This document shows, in pieces, positions 51,276-63,224 of a stretch of 64,000 nt of DNA. The stretch lies in NCBI RefSeq assembly GCF_019925205.1, contig NC_083566.1, positions 19,096,001-19,160,000 on the forward strand. Reading direction: 5' to 3'. The stretch's first letter is position 1, and each line of letters opens with the position of its first letter. The stretch comes from Metopolophium dirhodum. Taxonomy: Eukaryota; Arthropoda; Insecta; Hemiptera; Aphididae. Under the pieces are notes generated by a model, which saw only the letters and a list, made by a program, of their open reading frames with translations, did no database searches and had not been told where the DNA came from. Both the position numbers and the translations under genes were made by a program.

Positions 51276-53205
51276 TATTGTTATTATTAATTATTATAGC
51301 CTGTTACTTACCCTCGACACTTTACTGAATTTAACAATGGTCTCGATCGCAACATTAGTAACGCTATTAGACCAGTAACCAATGTAGAGATTATATAATA
51401 TTGAAAATATTGTGTTCCGAAACTATCGAAAAAATACATAAATCGTGCTATTTACACGGGTGTGATATGACTTATGTGTAGATTTTCAAGGTTAACGATA
51501 AAAATAGAACATGATGATTGAGCTAATAAATGAAAATATATAATCAAATATCACGAACTATAAAAAAAATTTAAATATCTTACTTCATGGTAAATACCTA
51601 CTGTTGCTTTCGTTGTTTTCCTTCGTTTGATTTGATAACAGTCAACTAATGATAAAATATGCACTAGCAGCGGGGCCGGATCTAGGGGGGGGGGGGGGTG
51701 AGGGGGAAGTAAGGGATTTATCGCAGGGCGTATTTTTAAGGTTTTAAATTTTAAAATTGAAAATGGACTTTAAAACAAAAATCAAAACTACAAAATAATA
51801 TTTTACAGGAAATGTGTAATATTGGGTATGCGAATAAAATAAAATAATTTTATTTTTAATCGAGATAAGTAGTAACTAATAAATAATAACGTTGAATTAC
51901 AAATTAAAAAGGACAAAATATGAAATAAGTACGCTGTGCCGTGAAAATACCCGTCCACAACTGTCAACTGTACACGCCTATAGATTAACGTAGGTACTCT
52001 CCGATTAATGATATAATAAAGTATGGTAAATTACATCGTTTTCTTGCATATAATATAATATATTATATTAATATATTTTATAAATTTTTTCTATATATTA
52101 AGTAGATAGTTATTTAAAACTTAATCCAAAAAATGGTACTATTAATAATTGTAATTTATTGTTATGTAATTTAAAATTAACAATTGTATATTTTTTCAAA
52201 TAGGTACCTACCGGCTACTACATAAACTGTTACTACTGATTTAATTGTTTTCACTTTTCAGATTATTTATTAAATTACATAATTTTCGTAGCTTTTTAAA
52301 TACAAGTATACAAATATTAATTTTCTTGATAAACTTGATAGTACAAAAGTACAACATAATTAAATAATTGAAACAAAATTACTATCCTATTGATATATAG
52401 CCCAAGTCAGATTGAATATCATGTTTTACATATTAAATTAAAATAATTTAAAAGGACATTTATATTCTATTTGTTTAATTTTTTTATTATAAACTTTTTT
52501 TCATCTAATTTATTTATATAGTTAAAATCGTTAAAGATGTCAAATAAACCGGGTTCTTATTATTTTGGAAATTTATAAAATGTAGATTGTAGAATGTAGG
52601 TGTTTTAGTATATACATTTAATCCATGATAAAGTAAATTTCTTTATCATGTTATAATCATTATATTACAATTTTCAGTACATAATTACATTTTTGTTTCA
52701 TTGTATTTTTTCAGCACCTAGGTACATATTAAGTTTTGATTGTAACAAATATTAAAAATGTATAATATTATTATGTTGTAAATTAATATTGTTCTTTTAC
52801 ATAATGCTTTTTATATTAAAAGTAAGCAATGGATACCTAATTTAGATTTGTTAATAATTAATAACTCATACATGTTATTATTATCAATATTATTTATTCT
52901 TAACCTGGAACTTAGAAATATTGACCACAGATTTTAGTTTTAAATAACCCATTAAGAAGTGCTTCTAAAACTATTACTTGATTAGTTTAAAATTGAAAAT
53001 GTTTCATTTTTAAGTTTTCAAATCGTTTAAATTATTTGTGGTAAATAATTTATTAGTCAAGTATATTGCGAAAGGTTTTGTTAATGGTTGACCTTACAAT
53101 ACTGTGTGAGTGTGCTTGATTGTTCGTATTAAAAATACTAATTTTGGTCATCTCCCTGAAATGGGCGTATATTTTCATTTTACCCGTGTGTTAAAAAGCT
53201 TAGAT
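51276..53205. other. AT-rich non-coding stretch with a G14 run
   Basis: GGGGCCGGATCTAG followed by 14 G (51,685-51,698) resembles an arthropod hAT end, but no partner terminus was found. Otherwise nothing recognised. Confidence 0.4.
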
Positions 53206-53501
53206 CCGGAGGTCCATTTCAATGGCCCCCCCACTTTCGAAATTTGAACTTCTGACCACGCCAAACGTTTGTGCATCGTTTGTGCAGAAATGTGCACCAA
53301 GTCCAATCGTTTGTGCACAAAAACTGAAAGCTCTATCCCTAAAACAAAATGGGGGGGGGGGCATTGAAACGGTAGCCCCCCCCACATTGAATATTTGGAT
53401 TTTTGAATGTGCCAAACGTGTGTGCATCGTTTGTGCAGAAATGTGCACCAGGTACCGACGTTTGTGCACAAAAACTCCCAGCGCTATCCAAAAAACAAAA
53501 T
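53206..53501 (+). repeat. Two-copy tandem repeat, period about 151 bp
   Basis: Units 53,206-53,350 and 53,351-53,501 share CATTTCAATGG/CATTGAAACGG, a C run, GCCAAACG, TGTGCATCGTTTGTGCAGAA, ATGTGCACCA, CGTTTGTGCACAAAAACT and AGCGCTATCC/AGCTCTATCC...AAAACAAAAT. TTTGTGCA recurs several times per unit. Long G and C runs mark the unit boundaries. The three overlapping ORFs (89-98 aa) simply translate the repeat. Confidence 0.85.
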
Positions 53502-54189
53502 ATTTTTAATTTATCAAGAAAGCATTATCTTGTTCTAATGTTTTTGATTTCAAAATTGTATGAATAAATACAGTTTTTTCTTTATGCATTGCTTTACTTT
53601 ATATTTTATATTATATTTTGCTGATGAAAATGTGTTTATGGACAGGTACCTCAACTCGACGTTGCTGTATGTCCGGTCCAATAATGCAAGTTATAAGTCA
53701 TTGTGTATATTTTAATACAATAAAAGCATAGTAAAAAAATAATTAATAGACTATATTAACGTAGTACCTACTTAATTAATTTAATATACCCAACCGTACC
53801 TATATACATATAAAAATATTATAATAATATATTATTTATGTTTGAATTCATTAGAACAATGGCGTATCAGACGTCGCTCCCAAATCGCTCGACATCCATC
53901 TGCATAACTGTGAGTTGAAAACGTCTATATTTAAAAATTGTTATAGTATAATATTTATCTAATAAATTAATTTTCTTTAGCATTCCGCAAGAATGAGTGG
54001 TATAGTTTGAAAACTTACCAAAGTTATCTGGTGGATGTCGATACGTTGGTGAGTAGCCGTCGCACATAGGTCTGATGTACCTATGGAAAGTTATTATTGG
54101 ATCGGTCATAATATTACGTTGAGAAGTTATCTGTCCATAAACTTATTTTCAGATTTGTAGGCCAATTCCGTTGCCATTTTTTAATCATT
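53502..54189. other. Unassigned stretch downstream of the TGS1-like relic
   Basis: On the minus strand an 80-aa ORF (53,867-54,109) includes YIRPMCDGYSPTYRHPPDNF followed by a GTAAGT donor-like site near 54,020. An acceptor-like AACTCACAG lies at about 53,915. It could be a further exon of the neighbouring minus-strand relic or an unrelated exon. It does not resemble TGS1 to me. Confidence 0.3.
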
Positions 54190-54715
54190 CTTTGTTTTTA
54201 TTAAGGTTGAGGCGTAACAGCATTTTAGGGGCTATTGTCATTCCCACTTCCAGGACTTTATCATACATACAGCCGACGGCCCGATGACCTACATTTTTGT
54301 GTATTCTGGTCTACCCTATGATGGCCGCGAAGTAACGATCACGTCACCGTTTATCAGATTGCCCAGTTTGAAAGAGTCTCCAACAATTTCATCGGATAGG
54401 TACGCCATAAATCGTGGCATAGCGCTGGGCCAGCATCATTTTGTCCGGATCAATATCTAAAAAAATGACGTCCCAATTATTAGAAGCTAATAATATAGGT
54501 ACTTAATATTTATTGTAAAATAATATAATATTAAACTCATTATACCCAGTTATTACGATTAAGTAGAAATAATATTTTTCAAATAATATTACAGTGTCTT
54601 TGTCGAACAGTCAGCTGTACGAAGTTTCCGCTGTGCCACAAAACGGGTCGACGCCGGTCGCTGAACATGGGAAGTCCTCAAGTCCACCCAGCATCGTATT
54701 GATGAATCAACAATA
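54190..54715 (-). pseudogene. TGS1-like (trimethylguanosine synthase) methyltransferase pseudogene, intron retained
   Basis: TGS1 enzymes dimethylate the m7G cap of snRNAs/snoRNAs with SAM. On the minus strand exon A (54,715-54,593) reads VDPFCGT then, after a 1-nt frameshift, GNFVQLTVRQRH. This matches the SAM-binding motif VDAFCGxGGNxIQ. A GT...AG intron (54,592-54,457) follows, then exon B reads IDPDKMMLAQRYATIYGVP, matching TGS1 (A)IDIDPxKxxxAxxNAxxYGV. After another frameshift comes DEIVGDSFKLGNLINGDVIV, then TSRPS-stop-GRPEYT where TGS1 has SPPWGGPxY. The catalytic motif is therefore destroyed, and there are at least two frameshifts and one stop. The intron argues for a segmental duplicate rather than a retrocopy. 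Family named from remembered motifs. Confidence 0.7.
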
Positions 54716-55093
54716 CATCTTACATCTTACATCTATCATTGCAATCTTATAATTATTCACCTGAATGCATGTAATCCTGAATGTACAGTTAATTTATTAC
54801 TACCCATCTACAAAGTCAACACTGTATTAATAAAAGTATTTATTTTTAAAATAAAATTGAGTTCTATATTATTTGTAGGTATTTAAAAATTATTTGGGTA
54901 TAAAGGAACATATTTTAATCATACAAAATTAGATAAACTAAAAGACAAAAATAATAAATAAATACGTCATGTTAAAAATAGTTTTTAATTAATTAATATA
55001 GGTAGGACAGGTACCTATTATGTAGGTAGGTACTTATCCAAAACTCGTTTATCAGGAATTAAATAAAAAGGGAGGTCAATTAAAAAAAGCTGG
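54716..55093. other. AT-rich spacer
   Basis: ACATCTTACATCTTACATCT short tandem repeats near 54,713-54,733 and TAGGTACC-type words. No gene. Confidence 0.45.
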
Positions 55094-56405
55094 GTAAGTG
55101 GATGTCGCTCTGCTGTACAGTAGGTTACAAGTGGGTCACTGTAATGGATGGTGTTAAATTTGAATTCAATGATATAATATCATTGTATAGGAAAAACGAT
55201 TCTCAGCGAAAACGGTCCGTCAGCCTATGATATTACCAAGTATATTTGATGATATTATAGTGAATAAGGTAATTTATATATAAAACTTATAAATTTTTAA
55301 CTACAAAATAATTATTAAATTATAAATTTGATAAATGTTGTCAAAATTTGATCTTTAAATGCTTATAAATAAAAATTGAGCCTATGTATTTTTAATATTT
55401 TTTAACTGCTATTAGAACGATATATCAGCAGCCTTATATTAAATTTTCACGCTTTTTTACCCAACAAATAAAAATTTATTGATATTTATAGAAAAAAAAC
55501 TAAAAAAATTGAAAACTGACAATGTCCGTAAACAGCTCAAAAAGAGTCAAAATATTTTCAAAATTTTATGGTGTATAGAAAATGCTAATATAAATATTCA
55601 GTGAAATTTTTAAGTATCTACAGTCATACGTTTTATAATTACAACAAAATAAGAAAACCGTTACATGAGAAATCGAGTGAATATCAAATGTTGTAAAAAT
55701 TTAATTTGTCTTTCTTGTAGACATTTTTTTTTTTGATAAAGGTAGAAAAACTTATGAGTAATCTTATATTACGTTTTCAAATCTTAGATTTAAAAAGAAA
55801 AATTTTTATGAATTCTCAACTCAAAATAATTTGCTAATTTTCGTGATTTTTCAGTATTTTGTCAAAATTTGAACTTAAAATGCTTATAAAAAAAAACTGT
55901 GACTAAGGATTTTTAATATTTTTCATCTGCCTTTGAAACAATAACTTAGGAGCCTTCTATTAAATTTTCAAGCTTTTTTACTCAACAGATAAAATTTTAT
56001 TGATATTTATAAAAAAAAAAAACTAAAAAATTTGAAAACTAAAAATGTCCGTAAACAGCTCAAAATAAGTCAAAATATTTGGAAAATGTTTTGGTGTATA
56101 GAAAATGGTAATATAAGCATTCAGTCAAAATTTAATGTACCTACGGTCATTTGTTTTAGAGTTGCACCAAAAACCAAAATCGATTTTCTCGAAAACGGAC
56201 TTTGAGTAAAAAATTCCCGTTTTTCCTTTGTTTTTCACGTCGCTTTTGAAAACTACTGGGAAAATTTTACTTTTGACCCCCCTATAGTACCAACTAGATT
56301 CACTTTCCTATCAGAAAAGTTACTGTTAAAGAAAATTCAAGCACTTTTACTGTCCTAAAAGGTGATGACAAACACAAAAAAAAAATAAAAAAAAACACAC
56401 ATTTG
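55094..56405 (+). repeat. Family A, long copy
   Basis: It aligns with the copy at 20,777-22,205 almost end to end: GTGGATGTCGCTCTGCTGTA at the left, the TTTGTCAAAATTTGAACTT core (twice), CACCAAAAACCAAAATCGAT, and a right part GACCCCCCTATAGTACCAAC...AAAGGTGATGACA. It ends at AAACACACAT without the final CGCTCAGAATCT word, so the right terminus is truncated. No ORF. Confidence 0.75.
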
Positions 56406-57329
56406 ATATTATTAAATATTATTAATACCATAGCGGGTTAAGTTGAATTATTATTATTTGTTTATCATCGTATTTGTATATGATAATATATTTTAGACGT
56501 TTCAATTACCCACGAATAATATTTTTAAAATAGGCATATGTATATATTACAAGTAACAACGAATTAAGAACGATATTGCAAAAAATAATTGCCGGAAATC
56601 ATTAGTTTTTAACTGAAAACGACAGGGAAGTCTGAACTTGGCGGTCAGTCTTATTTTTAAGTTATATGTATTATAACTAATTGAAATTTTTGGTATTTTC
56701 ATATGTACCCGGTATATACCACACTGCGCTTGCTCGAACAATTAAAATCAAAAACATCCCTCGACTTGTTATGTAAAACCACCATGGGTGGGTGTCAGAA
56801 TTATTTTTGCATCATCAATTTTAAAACGTTGATTTACCTAGATTAAAAAAAAATTAATTTGTAATACTTAAGCTCGGTAAATTTTAAGCGTTGTACGGGT
56901 GCGTAAAACACCGAAAATCGTGAACTTCGTAAGTCTATACCATAAAAACCAATGATTTGCAGGTAGTCGAGTTTTGGACAAGTACCTACATAGGTAACTT
57001 ATAATAATTCATATTGTAAATTAATTAGGTACCAAAAAAATATAACTTCTCAAACACTTTGTCTATTGGCACTGGCGGGAGAATGTATTAGAATGTCTAT
57101 AAACTTGCGGACCAGTTTGTATAGTTAAATTTGGCATGCGAACTATAATTGAAATAGAAAACCACAATAGGTGCATTGCAGATCACAAAGATTTCTGTAA
57201 AAGAACATACGATTTATAAATATACCGTATAGGTATACTGAGTACTTATATAATAATATATAAGTTCTTTGGATTTATCATAGTAAATAATATATTTTAT
57301 AATATCTATGGCGTAATATATTTTATAAT
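56406..57329. other. AT-rich non-coding stretch
   Basis: No gene or transposon end recognised. Confidence 0.45.
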
Positions 57330-57900
57330 ATCTATGGCAATCGTCAATTGTCGAAATTCGTCGGCGACTGTTAACAATTCTAATAGTTTCAGAAATACTA
57401 TTGTATTATAAATATAATATATTGTATATTTTGATTTCAGTGAACAAAAAAATAATAGGCCACAAATATAAACGGTCAGTTCGTTAAATTTCGTTTGATC
57501 AGATTATTTTCATAAAATATTTCGATACTTTCAAGTTTCAGCTCACCGGAGTGAGATGATTAGATGAAGATGGATGAAGATAGATGTTTCTTCGGCGACG
57601 GCGGCACTCTCGCTACGTTTCACCGGAAGAGTAGATGTTTACGAGTAAGTTTGTTTTTATATTATTACCTACTATTTTACATTTACTTTTTAGACTTAAA
57701 TTAAATATTTATTGCCACGGGCAATCTGTTAACTACGTGACGTAGAAGCATTTATAAGTTTAATCCCAATAGCGCAACGTATAAAATACGCGAGACCGTC
57801 TTCGTTTCACCACGCCAAGTTTAATACGCACCTTTTTGCATGTTATACAATACGCCGGGTATCACCTTAGGTTTGCGCGAAGTATTTAAAACAATATAAT
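57330..57900 (+). other. Exon-like cassette, copy 1
   Basis: One of three diverged copies of a unit that starts ATCTATGGCAA and ends in an exon with a GTAAGTTTGTTTTTATATT donor context (donor at 57,645). Before the donor a frame from an ATG near 57,566 reads MKMDEDRCFF...GTLATFHRKSRCLR and stays open to the donor. Downstream, GTAGAAGCATTTATA and GTATAAAATACGCGAGA are shared with copy 2. Upstream TCAGT words (near 57,439 and 57,475) fit arthropod initiator motifs. I infer a duplicated first exon with promoter. The gene it would feed is not visible. Confidence 0.4.
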
Positions 57901-59564
57901 GTTATTAATCTTTATATTTTATATTTTTATATACATAAATACATTATACACCTCATATATTTTATTAGCATACTTACACCTTTTTTAGTGTAGTTTATGG
58001 ATGGCTATAGATATAGGTATTAAATGTCTTGCAATTATATATTTTACTATAATTATTAATTTCATTATAATGTAATATAACAATACACTCTAAATTAAAT
58101 TAGTTGTTATCAAGACAGACAGTCTTGAAACCAACTCTTTTCTGGACGTTTTCAAAACTTATTATGCTTAAAAAAAATTGCACAGTTGCCGTAGCAGCCA
58201 GTTGCTAGATCAACCCGTGTGACATCAAATAGGAATTATTCTTGTTTTTTTAAATAGTTTTTTTGAAAAATATATGTAACATGTATAGCTCATACAATTA
58301 TGAATTTATAGTTAATGGAAATGCGGATGTTTATACTTCATAGATATTTTTTTAGTTAATAATCGTGTAAATTTGATTAAACAATAAGGTACTTACCTAC
58401 TCATCACTAGTATCAATTTTATTATATTACGTGTAAAATCACCAACACAAGGTGCAGACTGCGTTTAAAAAATTAAAAACATAAAATAAAATATAAAATA
58501 ATGTTGTAGTAGAAGCTGGAAACTGTAGTTTATTTTAATTTATAATTCAATTAATGTAACCGAGTATGTAACTATTAAATTCATCATTGAATGATTATTC
58601 AGAGATCACTTTGGGATAAATGTAAATTAAATTAAAAATAATTAAAAAACATTTTGTGAAAGGAACAAGATTACTGCTAATATTTAAGTCTTAATTATTA
58701 TTAACAAATAAATACAAATAATAGATTTTTTAATAGCTTTTTACTATCAGTGTAAATATAGTTTCTGATCGACTTACCAATATGTTATAAACCTATATGT
58801 AATAAAATAATTATTCATATCAAATAGTCCTAACAATTTAATGCAAGGATTCTCATAAATTGATCTTACAGCAGCCTTAAAACACCAAAAATACATTTGT
58901 ACATCATTTACAAAATTTTAGTTCCCTATTATGGTGTAGGTATTAATACAAACAATAAATTGCTATTCGAAAACACAATTTCGTATACCTATTATTATTT
59001 ACTAAATACCTACAATTAAATTAAACTAAAAATAAACATATGATTACATACTGAGTGCCTATAATATAATATTATATATGAAAATTGAATCTTTATTACG
59101 AATACTTATCGTTTACACAGACCACAAGAAAAAATAATTAAAAATATAAAAAAAAAAACACACATCATTGTAAAAATATAGTTGGTATTATAGTACTTGA
59201 TGAATTTACTGTATACGTTTATGGCTTTATGATAACTCTAAAATCCAGTAATCACATTTTTATTTAATAATTCATAAAATACAATATGCTCTTATAAACA
59301 TTTTCTTGTGATTCTGATATCTATTCACCACCTTAATCAATAATTAAATTGATAAACTAAAATAATAATTTAAATAATACCTATATCATATTATTATAAT
59401 TCAAATTCAAAATTATAAACTATTTTGGTTTATTGTCATATCAAATTTCAATGAACAAATTGGTCCTTAACACAGAACTCTTTGATATAAAAAGTTGCAT
59501 TATATTATATCCGTGGATTCATCATATGACGTACCTAGTATAATATCTATCATTTATTTATTTA
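57901..59564. other. AT-rich spacer between cassettes
   Basis: Mostly AT-rich. A right-end scrap of family A (ACACACATCATTGTAAAA) lies at about 59,159-59,176. No gene. Confidence 0.45.
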
Positions 59565-59990
59565 ATCTATGGCAAATCTCAAAGTCGTTGCAGAAGACAC
59601 AGTCGATTAAAAATTCTAAATTTTCAATAAACAAAGAAGATATGAGCAAAAAACTTACGGCGTTTCGTATAATTTTATTTTTCATAAATCACAATATTCT
59701 AAGTTCTGGCTGTATTCTGGAGAGTTTCCTCATGGGCGTCGCAGTTCACACACGTCACGGATTCCGCCGAAGGAGTCGATAATTAAAGTAAGTTTGTTTT
59801 TATATTCTTTTGGGGCTAAATTTACTTTTAAGTCTTAAAACAAATATTTAATGTCACGAAAAATGTGCTATCCAAGTGTTGTAGAAGCATATTTTAGTTC
59901 CGGACTAGAAATGTATAAAATACGCGAGATATAAACGCCGTCGTCGTTTTTCCAGTCGCTGTTTGTAGAATAATTATAATTAATAGGTGC
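59565..59990 (+). other. Exon-like cassette, copy 2
   Basis: It begins ATCTATGGCAAATCTCAAAG. The donor GTAAGTTTGTTTTTATATTC is at about 59,788. Before it a frame from the ATG at 59,641 reads MSKKLTAFRIILFFINHNIL, then SSGC...VAVHTRHGFRRRSR and a stop at 59,780-59,782, just before the donor. The N-terminus resembles a signal peptide. Downstream homology to copy 1 includes GTAGAAGCATATTTTAGTT and GTATAAAATACGCGAGA. The last residues align with copies 1 and 3 (FRRRSR / FHRKSR / FRQKNK). Whether the exon is coding or untranslated is open. Confidence 0.4.
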
Positions 59991-61740
59991 ATACCTATAC
60001 AGGGTACTTAATATAAATATATAAATATTTTGGTTTAATTTATAGAAATATATGTTATGACTTATAACTGATAATAGTCATAAGATACAATTTTAATTAA
60101 TAACTGGTAATTTTTTTTCCAAATACAACGTTATAACCTTATAAGTTATAGGTAACTATTAATTTAGTGTCACATACTTAACTTCTATTGTTCACCTAAT
60201 ATCTATATTCTATATCATAGGGATTAGGGATGTATAACCATGTACACATAAAAGTATATTCACGGAATGGTCAACTGCCTATCCTGACGTGTGCGCACTT
60301 ATGAATAATATACCTACTCATATACTCGTATAAGTATATAAATTAAATATACCTATATAAATAGTGTAATACTACATACACGAATGTGTTACCTATTATG
60401 TCCCTAAAAGTTCAACATTTATTATTATATTTATTTATTTTTTAAATATAGGTAGGTACATTACAAGACTCTAATTAAAAATTTTTTTTTATTTTTTTGA
60501 ACACAATGTTTTAAAAATTATTAATTTATATATAATTTATTGGTATAGTACTAAATAAATTAATGAAATAAAACAAACACAACTACTATAATTATTAGTA
60601 ATAATAATATACCCAAATATAAATTATTAAAATACAAAACGAACAAACGAAAAACGATTCTGAGCAAAGATATCGTTAACTAATAAATAATATTGAGATT
60701 AAAGTAATTTATTTTTTCGGTAGAAAATCGTTATAAATATGAATTATAAATATTTTTTTATTTTCATACCATGACGCGTGTGTGAAAAATTGTTTATATT
60801 AAGTGTTTAAAATGTTAGATTCGGTTCGGCAGATTGTCCATCCCCTCACTCTTCCGCATCAATGCATCAGAAATTATTATTTATAATATTTAAATATAAA
60901 CTGCATTTTCTGAATTTTCTAAAACATTGCTTTCCAAGCAAAGAATTCGTTTCATATATTATCAACGAATTGAAAAATGAAATTGGAACATTTATATGGG
61001 ATAAAGTCAATATTATAAAAACTTATTAGAATAAAATTAAATACAATTAAATAAAGGTAATTTTTTTTCTTATATTTCTATTTTTTTACGTACCCATAAT
61101 GTTTGATACTATAACTTCGGTCTTCAGTTATAGAAAACAACACTTGCCAATATGGAATTACTGTCGAATTTTTTTATTTTAAATATTAAATAGCATCTGA
61201 TCGACTGATGTGCTATAATGAAACTCAAAATATAACGAATACACTACCTATACACTTATCTAAATTCTATTTTATATTCGTTTAAATTGGACTTTTAATT
61301 TTTCTGGCCATTTTATTAAGCTTTGTAATATAAGTGCATTAAATCGTATTTTTAAGGCATTTTTCTTATTTTTAATGCATTTAAATCCACGTCCTATTTA
61401 TAACTTAACGTTATTTTGTATATACCAATCGATTAGTGTACACAATAAAAAATATAATATTATTGATGGGTTAAATAGATAGTCATTTATAGTAGGTAAT
61501 AAATTCACGTTTACCCCTCATTATTATTAAAAATAAATCTTGATGCTAGAAGTAAATGGTAGGTAGGTAAAAGTTATAAAAAAGTCATAATTTATTTAAA
61601 AGAAGATAATTAATATTATATATAAATAAATATTAAATTACATAATCTAATATTTTTATAATATAATCACATGTTTGTTCTATAAATTGAAAAAAATATT
61701 AACAAAAACAAATTATATTTAGACTTAAAAATATCATATA
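59991..61740. other. AT-rich non-coding stretch
   Basis: A scrap of family A left terminus (AAAAACGATTCTGAGCAAAG) lies at about 60,651. Otherwise nothing recognised. Confidence 0.45.
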
Positions 61741-62683
61741 CTATTTTTCAAAAAACTTTTTTATGAATGAACGATTTTGATATGTTTCTTGGTCTGGAAG
61801 ATTGTAACGTCGTTCCTTTTTTCTTAAAAACGTAGCCACTGCTGGTCTAGGATCGAAATTCGCTGTTCCAGTGCTGTTTAGAGCAATATAGATCCTACTA
61901 TTAATTGCATCCCCCTTTTAAATAGTAATACAATTTTCCTGTTGGGTCTGTAATGTTAATAGGACATGGAAGTTTATCTGTTGCATATAAACCAATAACT
62001 TCGTCACAAAAAGTTGTTACATTTTCATTACCGAAAATACCTTCAATGTCACATCTTATCGCTTTGATTGTATCTTGAGGCGATCTCGCACTTAAAAAAG
62101 TTGTAAATCGTTGTATAATACTTGATTGATCATCGGCAAGTCTATTACTTAAAAATTCCTTTGCGCTTTTCACTATTTCCATTCTAACGCTGGTTACACA
62201 GCGCTTCGTAGAAACATATACATTCCGAACTTTTCTATGATTCTTAGAACTAATATTACCATTGTTTATTTCATCGCTGTTATCGGATATTTTATCATCT
62301 AAAAACTTATTTAGTTCTTCCTCCTTACCTCCAGGATAATAATCAGTCTCCATCAGCTCTAAAAATGATATGGCTATGTTTTTAGACGTCTCAATGTCAC
62401 ATACTGTAACTATTGACTTTTGACCATCTTTTTGGAATCTTTCAAAAAGGCGAAGTAAATCCATCATTAATGCCGTATAAAATATTTGATCTCCGTCTTC
62501 TCCCCATACTTTTAAAAATCCTGTGACCATTGCTTTCTCTTTTCTATTACTGGTATCAGTATCAGCTGTAACTATATTATTCCAATGCTTTCTTATAGAT
62601 GGCATATTTTTCCAAACAGATTCACATAATAAAATTAGATGTTCTACAAAACGAACTTCAAAATATATTCTTATTATTGTCAT
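61741..62683 (-). pseudogene. hAT transposase-derived ORF (KIAA1586/ZBED-like), one frameshift
   Basis: The longest ORF in the window (260 aa, 62,683-61,901) reads a hAT-derived region. It includes RFVEHLILLCESVWKNMPSI, EKAMVTGFLKVWGEDGDQIF, LRLFERFQKDGQKSIVTVCD and DYYPGGKEEELNKFLDD, a pattern of KIAA1586-like and other hAT-derived proteins. The ORF stops at NSR-like sequence only because of a shift: from 61,908 the +1 frame continues INSRIYIALNSTGTANFDPR, then PAVATFLRKKERRYNLPD, to a natural TAG at 61,741-61,743. The shift coincides with a G5 run (minus strand, about 61,908-61,912), so one inserted G explains it. The N-terminal DNA-binding and early catalytic regions are absent. Upstream (62,690-62,815) is a CG-rich segment with CGTCGTCGTCCGTCG. 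Could be a decayed element or a recently broken domesticated copy. Confidence 0.75.
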
Positions 62684-63043
62684 GCAGCTACGGTCTACGG
62701 ACGTCGTCAGTCGTCACAAAGCAAGACAAATGTTAAATAACTATAAATTAATATTATTGACAATACCGTGAACCGTCGTCGTCGTCCGTCGCAGACCGCA
62801 GTCGTCTCGTGAATCGTTATTGGTGGCTATTTTTACACATTTTGGAATTTTACGCTTATTGTTATAAATATTATTATAATTTATTTTATTATATTTTACA
62901 ATAATAAATGAATTTTTATTTAATATCGATAATATTATGACCATTGTTATATGTACCTACCTTACCCACAAAATGTATTGTTATCATTAAGTATTAACTA
63001 ATTATTTTTTTTTACATAGAATAAAAATTCTTCTTTAATAAAT
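62684..63043. other. Upstream flank of the hAT-derived ORF
   Basis: A CG-rich segment at 62,690-62,815 contains ACGGTCTACGGACG and, inverted, CGTCCGTCGCAGACCG about 80 bp away. This could be the 5' UTR/promoter of the minus-strand ORF or a terminal repeat pair. The rest is AT-rich. Confidence 0.35.
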
Positions 63044-63122
63044 TGTGTGTCGCCCAGTCTTTAAAAATACAGTCAACTAGGCGACAAAATATCTTCACTG
63101 GGCGACATATGTGTCGCCCAGT
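63044..63122. repeat. GGCGACA/TGTCGCC palindrome cluster
   Basis: Four copies of the box lie within 80 bp: TGTCGCCCAGT (63,046), CTAGGCGACA (63,078), ACTGGGCGACA (63,097-63,107) and TGTCGCCCAGT (63,112-63,122). The last two form a perfect 11-bp inverted pair with a 4-nt centre. They look like transposon termini arranged head to head, or clustered binding sites. Confidence 0.8.
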
Positions 63123-63224
63123 TTACTAGCTTAAAAAATGCACTGGTAGGTAGGTACAGTTGTGTAAGTTCAATGTATCGTTCTTAATTCATAAAGTAGC
63201 TAAATGAGTCAAATGATTTTGTCA

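Noticed and set aside
51133..51378. 81-aa plus-strand ORF
   Set aside because: It translates the family A left terminus.
51680..51960. hAT element starting GGGGCCGGATCTAG
   Set aside because: No matching right terminus or target duplication found.
53175..53509. Three ORFs of 89-98 aa on both strands
   Set aside because: All are readings of the 151-bp tandem repeat; the repeated peptides mirror the DNA repeat.
62523..62944. 82-aa plus and 67-aa minus ORFs
   Set aside because: The first is antisense to the hAT-derived ORF; the second is AT-rich upstream sequence without motifs.
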